In this document: positions 14,953 to 19,414 of the stretch, in pieces
How positions within the stretch are numbered: position 1 is the first letter of the stretch
How the letters are laid out: each line of letters starts with the position of its first letter
Assembly: GCA_011087745.1 (NCBI GenBank)
Contig: JAALLB010000009.1
Location: forward strand, 1 to 19,414
Source: Hyphomicrobiales bacterium
GTDB lineage: Bacteria; Pseudomonadota; Alphaproteobacteria; Rhizobiales; Rhizobiaceae
Reading direction: 5' to 3'
DNA: 19,414 nucleotides
The notes under the pieces: model-generated
The model's database searches: none
Told to the model about the DNA's origin: nothing
What the model saw: the letters and a program-made list of their open reading frames with translations, nothing else
Translations under genes and position numbers: made by a program

Positions 14953-15570
14953 TTAATTTGCACCTGTCGGTTTGTTGACTGCAAACTTGGTATTGGAGAT
15001 TTTCACATTTTTCTTAACATTGAAAATCATTACGGAAGTTTCTTTGCCTTGCGCATCTTTTATCGTCCATTGACGCAAATCCTGGTTTTGCGGATCAAAC
15101 AGCAGCGTAATCTCAGAATCGCCAAAAATCTTTTTATCACCCATCACAACCGTTGTGACATCTTTGCCTGCTTCCACGCTGCGAATGGATTTATCGTTGA
15201 TTTTGATTTTATTGCTGAGCAATAGGCTAAGTGGTGTCTTTCTTAGCGGGTAATAATTTGTGGTTTTGAGTTTTTTATTTTTCACCGCAAGGGTTTTACC
15301 GTTCGATACGACCGTAATGGGTGATGGCTCTTCATAATTAAATCTTATTTTGCCAGGGCGTTTTATTAAAAATTTGCCACCAGTTTGTTCACCATTCGGA
15401 CCGAATTGAACAAATTCACCGGTCATGGTTGGCACTGTCTTAAAGTGATTGCTTATGGCCTCGATGGCATCTTTCTTTGCATCAGCAAATGAGGTTGTTG
15501 TAAAAGACATGGCTGCAACGACCAATGCAAGACAACTTGCTTTAATCGAGTGGGTAAGTGAATGCTTCAT
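14953..15570 (-). CDS. lolA: Outer-membrane lipoprotein carrier protein LolA
   Basis: Periplasmic chaperone that carries lipoproteins from the LolCDE complex to the outer membrane. The 205 residues start with a Sec signal peptide: MKHSLTHSIK, a hydrophobic core (ASCLALVVAAMSFTTT) and probable cleavage after SFA (27-29). The mature part has the family pattern FKTVPTMTGEFVQFGPNGEQ, GGKFLIKRPGKIRFNYEEPS (a strong LolA signature), ITVVSNGKTL and PLRKTPLSLLL. ATG 15570 was chosen because it begins the signal peptide; an in-frame start upstream at 15708 would place 46 unrelated residues, overlapping the ftsK 3' end, before it. AAGG lies about 9 bases before the ATG. The gene follows ftsK with a 76-base gap, an arrangement seen in other alphaproteobacteria. 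An LptE lipoprotein elsewhere in the window is a potential cargo. Confidence 0.93.
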   Translation of the reverse strand: MKHSLTHSIKASCLALVVAAMSFTTTSFADAKKDAIEAISNHFKTVPTMTGEFVQFGPNGEQTGGKFLIKRPGKIRFNYEEPSPITVVSNGKTLAVKNKKLKTTNYYPLRKTPLSLLLSNKIKINDKSIRSVEAGKDVTTVVMGDKKIFGDSEITLLFDPQNQDLRQWTIKDAQGKETSVMIFNVKKNVKISNTKFAVNKPTGAN

Positions 15571-15646
15571 GACTTTTGCCTTAAAATTTGATCTCTGGAA
15601 CGACAGTAGAGCTACTTCATGTCCCTTTATGGGCGATCCATAGTAA

Positions 15647-18250
15647 TTATATGGTCTCGTTTTCGTCAGGTACAAGGATTTCGCGTTTTCCTGCATGGTT
15701 TGCTTCACTAATTAGGCTTTCTTCCTCCATGCGTTCGATGAGTGACGCTGCACGGTTGTAGCCAATTGAAAGTCTGCGTTGGATATAGCTGGTTGAAACT
15801 TTTCTGTCTCTTAAGACAACTGCTACAGCCTGGTCATAAATATCATTTGATTCAGATAGTGCACCTGGATCACCGCCAGAAGCTCCGCCGTCATCTTCCT
15901 GTTCTTCTGTAACGGAATCAAGATATTGCGGTATCCCTTGGGTTTTGAGGTGGTTTACAACCAAATCAACTTCGCCATCATCAACAAATGGGCCGTGCAC
16001 ACGCTGGATACGTCCGCCGCCTGCCATGTAAAGCATGTCACCCATGCCGAGCAATTGTTCCGCACCGCTTTCACCAAGCATAACGCGTGAATCAATTTTC
16101 GATGTAACCTGGAATGAAATCCTAGTTGGGAAGTTTGCTTTGATCGTACCGGTAATAACATCGGTTGAAGGACGCTGGGTTGCCATGATTACATGAATAC
16201 CAGCTGCACGAGCCATTTGCGCCAAACGCTGTACTGTGCCTTCAATATCCTTGCCAGCGACCATCATCAGGTCTGCCATTTCATCAATTATCACGACGAT
16301 GTATGGCATTGGCTCCATTTCGATCTCTTCAGTCTCGTAAATTGCTTCGCCTGTATCGCGGTCATAACCTGTTTGTATTGTGCGGGTCATACGCTCGCCA
16401 GATTTCTTGGCTTCATTGGCGCGACTGTTATAGCCATCGATGTTACGAACGCCAATTTTTGACATCTTCTTGTAGCGCTCTTCCATCTCGCGAACGCTCC
16501 ATTTAAGGGCGACGACGGCTTTCTTGGGGTCCGTAACTACAGGCGTTAGCAGATGCGGAATACCATCATAAATGGATAGTTCGAGCATTTTCGGGTCGAT
16601 CATGATCATCTTCACCTGCTCCGGTGTAAAGCGATAAAGAAGAGACATGATGATTGTGTTAATCGCAACAGACTTACCGGAACCAGTTGTACCGGCCACG
16701 AGCAAGTGAGGCATCTTGGCCAAATCGGCAACGGTTGCTTCACCGCCAATGGTTTTGCCCAGAATTAGCGGCAATTTGGCTTTCGTATCTTCATAAACCT
16801 TGCTTGCAAGAATTTCACGGATGAAAACTGTTTCACGATGTGCATTTGGAAGTTCAATACCGATTGCATTGCGACCAGGTATAACGGCAACCCGTGCTGC
16901 AACTGCTGCCATGGATCGGGCAATATCGTCTGCAAGGCCAATTATACGCGCAGATTTAATGCCTGGAGCTGGCTCAAGTTCATATAGTGTAACAACAGGA
17001 CCTAGATGAACGTTGATGATTTCGCCCTTGATGCCAAAATCATCTAGAACACCTTCCAGTGTACGCGCATTGGCTTCCAATGTTTCTGGTGACAATTGCT
17101 TGGCAGCTTTTTTGGGAGGAACACCTTGCATAAAATTAAGCGGAGGTAGTTCGAATTTACCATTCGATATGAACGATGGCTGCGCTTCCCGCTGAACTCT
17201 TGCCGATTGTTTCGGCGGCGGTGCCTGCTTTTTTATGCGTGTTGTTGCTGCAGCAGCTTGCGCAGGGGTTGGATGTTCAGCCCATTGTTCTTCGATTGCC
17301 GCAGTTTCGCTATATTCGTTATAAGTATTTTCACCGTAATCCGGGCTTTCAAATGACGGTTCTGTATGCGCCAATTGTTGATTTGCAACAGCAATTTCCG
17401 GTTCAACATAAGTTTTTGCTCTTGCATATTGTTCAAAATCATCAAGGCCGGCATCATTGCCAGGGCGTGTAAGTTTTTCATAAAGTGAGTTAACACGGGA
17501 CCACAGGCTAGGTTTTTGAATTGGTTCAAAGTCATCTTCCTGAACAGCTTTTGGGCGGAAGTAGCGCATTTTTAAAACATAGTAATAATGGCTTACGGCA
17601 CCCAAGAACCAGTTTGGTTCGCGTTCATCATCAGCAAAATCATCATCATTTGCGATGTCTTCAGGTTTTAGACTTGCAACTTCATACAGACGCCAAATCA
17701 ATCCAGCAGCTGCCAGTAATGACCAAAAGGCGGCTAAAAAGAAAATGCTGCCGGCAAGTACGGCATATAATCCGGTAATGTCTTTGACCAAAAAGCCTGG
17801 TAGTTTCAGCATCATGTCACCGCCAACTCCGCCCAAGCCAACTGGTAGGGGCCAAGATTGAGGTGTGCTGAAGCATGAGAATGCAGCTGAAGCCAAAAGA
17901 ACTGCTATTGGCCAAAGTACAAGGCGTTTTTTAACAGCAGGAATTGTGCGTTGGAGTAGCTTAGACCAGCCCCATAGTGCTGGAGGGATTAGCGCAATTG
18001 CTGATGCCAGGCCGAAAAATTGCATCGTAAAGTCGGCAAAAACAGCACCTGGATAACCAATAGTGTTCGAGATTGAACCACCATTTGCATTAGAAAGACT
18101 AGGATCTGTAACAGACCAAGATGCTAGCGAAGCAAAAGCCAATCCGACAAGCCCTAAAAGCGCCAGACCGACCAGAACCGAGAACTGGTTTCCGAGGCCT
18201 TCTTTTACCGTTGGGTTTAGTCTTCTTGTATCAACACTTGATAATTGCAT
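15647..18250 (-). CDS. ftsK: DNA translocase FtsK
   Basis: Septal membrane-anchored DNA pump that clears chromosome termini and promotes dimer resolution and division. The 867 residues have the full architecture. Four membrane segments lie at about 23-45, 69-95, 109-128 and 158-188. A shorter linker (about 190-380) is rich in acidic, Gln and Pro residues. The motor domain has Walker A GTTGSGKS (520-527), Walker B IVVIIDEMADLMM (651-663), ATQRPSTDVITG and FQVTSKIDSRVMLGE. The C-terminal winged-helix gamma domain (about 803-860) has STSYIQRRLSIGYNRAASLIERM, which reads the polar guiding sequences. ATG 18250 has GGAG (18257-18260) 6 bases upstream; a TTG four codons further out overlaps that ribosome binding site. 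A CtrA-type box lies 77-91 bases upstream. lolA follows downstream. Confidence 0.97.
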   Translation of the reverse strand: MQLSSVDTRRLNPTVKEGLGNQFSVLVGLALLGLVGLAFASLASWSVTDPSLSNANGGSISNTIGYPGAVFADFTMQFFGLASAIALIPPALWGWSKLLQRTIPAVKKRLVLWPIAVLLASAAFSCFSTPQSWPLPVGLGGVGGDMMLKLPGFLVKDITGLYAVLAGSIFFLAAFWSLLAAAGLIWRLYEVASLKPEDIANDDDFADDEREPNWFLGAVSHYYYVLKMRYFRPKAVQEDDFEPIQKPSLWSRVNSLYEKLTRPGNDAGLDDFEQYARAKTYVEPEIAVANQQLAHTEPSFESPDYGENTYNEYSETAAIEEQWAEHPTPAQAAAATTRIKKQAPPPKQSARVQREAQPSFISNGKFELPPLNFMQGVPPKKAAKQLSPETLEANARTLEGVLDDFGIKGEIINVHLGPVVTLYELEPAPGIKSARIIGLADDIARSMAAVAARVAVIPGRNAIGIELPNAHRETVFIREILASKVYEDTKAKLPLILGKTIGGEATVADLAKMPHLLVAGTTGSGKSVAINTIIMSLLYRFTPEQVKMIMIDPKMLELSIYDGIPHLLTPVVTDPKKAVVALKWSVREMEERYKKMSKIGVRNIDGYNSRANEAKKSGERMTRTIQTGYDRDTGEAIYETEEIEMEPMPYIVVIIDEMADLMMVAGKDIEGTVQRLAQMARAAGIHVIMATQRPSTDVITGTIKANFPTRISFQVTSKIDSRVMLGESGAEQLLGMGDMLYMAGGGRIQRVHGPFVDDGEVDLVVNHLKTQGIPQYLDSVTEEQEDDGGASGGDPGALSESNDIYDQAVAVVLRDRKVSTSYIQRRLSIGYNRAASLIERMEEESLISEANHAGKREILVPDENETI

Positions 18251-18302
18251 GCTGTGCTCCAAAATGCTTGTTTAACGCCAAAGCGACGGAAAACTGTCAT
18301 AT

Positions 18303-18307
18303 GAATC
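18303..18307. promoter_or_regulatory. GANTC (CcrM-type methylation) site upstream of ftsK
   Basis: GAATC lies 53-57 bases upstream of the ftsK ATG, between it and the CtrA-type box. GANTC is the target of the alphaproteobacterial cell-cycle methyltransferase CcrM, and such sites in promoters can time transcription to passage of the replication fork. The match itself is certain. Its regulatory meaning is inferred, because a five-base site with one free position occurs often by chance. Confidence 0.4.
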
Positions 18308-18326
18308 AAAGACTAGTGATTTAAAG

Positions 18327-18341
18327 TTAATCGCATATTAA
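18327..18341. promoter_or_regulatory. CtrA-type binding site (TTAA-N7-TTAA) upstream of ftsK
   Basis: TTAA (18327-18330), TCGCATA, TTAA (18338-18341) is an exact match to the alphaproteobacterial CtrA full-site pattern TTAA-N7-TTAA, and the right half continues as TTAACC. It is in the non-coding gap between tesB and ftsK, 77-91 bases before the ftsK ATG. The right half is part of a near-perfect 20-bp palindrome at 18335-18354 centred on CCATGG. The gap (18251-18363) has no other recognisable feature and no clear tesB terminator. The ctrA gene is not in the window. Confidence 0.65.
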
Positions 18342-18363
18342 CCATGGGTAATATTTTGCTGTT

Positions 18364-19272
18364 TTAGCCACCTGCAACCTTGGTTTTTCCAAAACCCTTC
18401 TTGCGCTCGCGGATAAGGCCTTCCTGAGCTACGGATGCAACCAACTGTCCATCTCTTGAATAAATACTGCCGCGGGTAAATCCTCTTGCCCCAGAACTGT
18501 TCGGGCTGTCTTGGGAATATAGATGCCAATCTTCCATATTCATGGGTCTATGAAACCACATGGCATGATCTAGACTTGCTACCTGTAAGCTAGGGTCAAA
18601 GACAGCCCGGCCGTGGGCAAATAGCGAAGTATCCAGCAGGGTCATATCTGATGCATAGGCAAGAACTGCTTGTTGGACAGCCATTTCCTTTGGCAGTGGG
18701 CCGGTTGCGCGAAACCAGATGTTTTGTTTTGGTTCGAGTTTTTTGTTGGAAATATAATGTTCAAGGCTAATAGGCCGCAATTCTATCGGACGCTCACGTT
18801 GCCAATATTTGCGTACGCCTTCTGGCGCATGGTCGATGAATTGTTCGGTAAGCTGTTTTTCACTCGGCAAATCTTCAGGATTTGGCATATCCGGCATGTC
18901 TACATAATGTTCAAGACCCTCTTCGATAATCTGGAAGGAGGCTGACATGGAGAAAATTGCCTTGCCATGCTGAATAGCAACAACGCGGCGGGTAGTGAAA
19001 CTTCTTCCGTCCCGAATGCGGTCAACTTCATAAATTCTTGGAACCGATGGATCACCCGGCCGCATAAAGTATCCGTGCAGGGAGTGAACAATTCTTTCTG
19101 GTTCATCATCTTTTGATTGAACTATTCTTTGTGCGGCTACCAGAGCTTGTCCGATAACCTGCCCACCGAAAATGCGTTGCCAACCAACATCCGGGCTCTC
19201 GCTTCGATATAGATTTTGTTCAATGCGTTCCAAATCAAGAATATCAAGAAGGGTTTCAACGGCTTTGGACAT
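18364..19272 (-). CDS. tesB: Acyl-CoA thioesterase II
   Basis: Double-hotdog-fold thioesterase that hydrolyses acyl-CoA to free fatty acid and CoA in the cytoplasm. The 302 residues match TesB length (about 286 in E. coli). The N-terminal hotdog shows FGGQVIGQALVAAQ (35-48) and HSLHGYFMRPGDPS (63-76). The C-terminal hotdog shows YASDMTLLD with Asp209, ASLDHAMWFHRP with Ser233 and ASVAQEGLIR with Gln283. These correspond to the E. coli catalytic Asp204, Thr228 and Gln278, with Ser replacing Thr. ATG 19272 gives MSKAVETLLDILDLERIE, a typical start; the ribosome binding site (AAGAAAC) is weak. ftsK lies 113 bases downstream on the same strand, but the CtrA-type box between them suggests ftsK has its own promoter. 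Confidence 0.95.
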   Translation of the reverse strand: MSKAVETLLDILDLERIEQNLYRSESPDVGWQRIFGGQVIGQALVAAQRIVQSKDDEPERIVHSLHGYFMRPGDPSVPRIYEVDRIRDGRSFTTRRVVAIQHGKAIFSMSASFQIIEEGLEHYVDMPDMPNPEDLPSEKQLTEQFIDHAPEGVRKYWQRERPIELRPISLEHYISNKKLEPKQNIWFRATGPLPKEMAVQQAVLAYASDMTLLDTSLFAHGRAVFDPSLQVASLDHAMWFHRPMNMEDWHLYSQDSPNSSGARGFTRGSIYSRDGQLVASVAQEGLIRERKKGFGKTKVAGG

Positions 19273-19414
19273 AATACTGTTTCTTTGTTGTTTGCGAACA
19301 ATTCAAAAGGAATTGCTTCGGAATATTTATTGCCCAAGATAACTATTATTTACCCTGAGACCACAGTACTAGACTCTTGATCTGAATGCGTTGTTGAGTT
19401 TAGGTTTTGAACGC
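19273..19414. other. Region upstream of tesB, with an inverted repeat
   Basis: The last 142 bases hold no recognised gene. CAATTC (19299-19304) and GAATTG (19310-19315) form a 6-bp stem with a 5-base loop. Adding GAA/TTC on the outside, with one bulged base, makes an imperfect 9-bp hairpin at 19296-19319. It lies 24-47 bases before the tesB ATG, so it may be in the tesB leader or be an operator. No convincing promoter pair was found by eye. A GACTC (GANTC) sequence occurs at about 19373. Confidence 0.3.

Noticed and set aside
15571..15646. Small CCC/GGG hairpin in the ftsK-lolA gap
   Set aside because: The stem is only 3-4 bp with no T-run; indistinguishable from chance.
15571..15708. Upstream extension of lolA
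   Set aside because: It would bury the signal peptide behind 46 unrelated residues and overlap ftsK; the ATG at 15570 starts the signal peptide.
16810..16845. TTTCACGG and GTTTCACG within ftsK resembling parS arms
   Set aside because: Each is a single arm without its partner and lies in conserved motor-domain coding sequence.
1..19414. Search for tRNA, rRNA, CRISPR arrays, insertion sequences or phage genes
   Set aside because: No such structures were seen; the window is occupied by conserved chromosomal genes with short gaps and similar base composition throughout.

Overview
This window looks like a core chromosomal segment of a low-GC alphaproteobacterium, most plausibly Hyphomicrobiales (Rhizobiales) or a close relative. 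The evidence is the gene order rho-mnmE-mnmG-rsmG-parA-parB followed by holA, lptE and leuS on the other strand, palindromic parS sites of the type GTTTCACGTGAAAC beside parAB, an alphaproteobacterial Rho, and a CtrA-type box upstream of ftsK. This gene set usually lies close to the chromosomal replication origin. No dnaA, hemE or origin is visible here. I see no tRNA, rRNA, CRISPR array, insertion sequence or prophage gene, and no gene-free stretch longer than 300 bases. Seventeen protein genes account for nearly all of the DNA.

Left third (1-7304, + strand): rho (transcription termination), then mnmE and mnmG, which together modify the wobble uridine of certain tRNAs, then rsmG (16S rRNA methylation), then parA and parB (chromosome segregation). 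The mnmG/rsmG stop and start codons overlap, and rsmG/parA are 8 bases apart, so this is probably one transcription block. Four copies of the 10-bp palindrome TTCACGTGAA lie between 2031 and 4930: one inside mnmE, two around the mnmE-mnmG gap and one inside rsmG. They are the likely centromere sites for ParB. One lies between the -35 and -10 of a candidate mnmG promoter.

Middle (7310-11468, - strand): leuS-lptE-holA, a tight unit joining leucyl-tRNA synthetase, the outer-membrane LPS assembly lipoprotein and the delta subunit of the DNA polymerase III clamp loader. It converges on parB. A YggS-type PLP homeostasis protein is divergent from leuS.

Right-centre (11582-14069): the YggS gene converges with a YkuD-fold L,D-transpeptidase-like gene that has no signal peptide. 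That gene is divergent from a two-gene unit made of an OmpR-family response regulator with no adjacent kinase and a small stand-alone cyclic-nucleotide-binding domain protein. This is the least characterised part of the window and the best place to look for new regulatory biology.

Right third (14066-19272, - strand): tesB, ftsK, lolA and xthA. A perfect TTAA-N7-TTAA (CtrA-type) box and a GANTC (CcrM-type) site sit between tesB and ftsK, suggesting cell-cycle control of ftsK. Several starts were moved to internal ATGs (mnmE, leuS, the transpeptidase, the cNMP-binding protein, lolA, ftsK) on the basis of family N-termini, signal peptides or ribosome binding sites. Overall the gene content is ordinary. 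The regulatory sites and the response-regulator cluster are the main points of interest.
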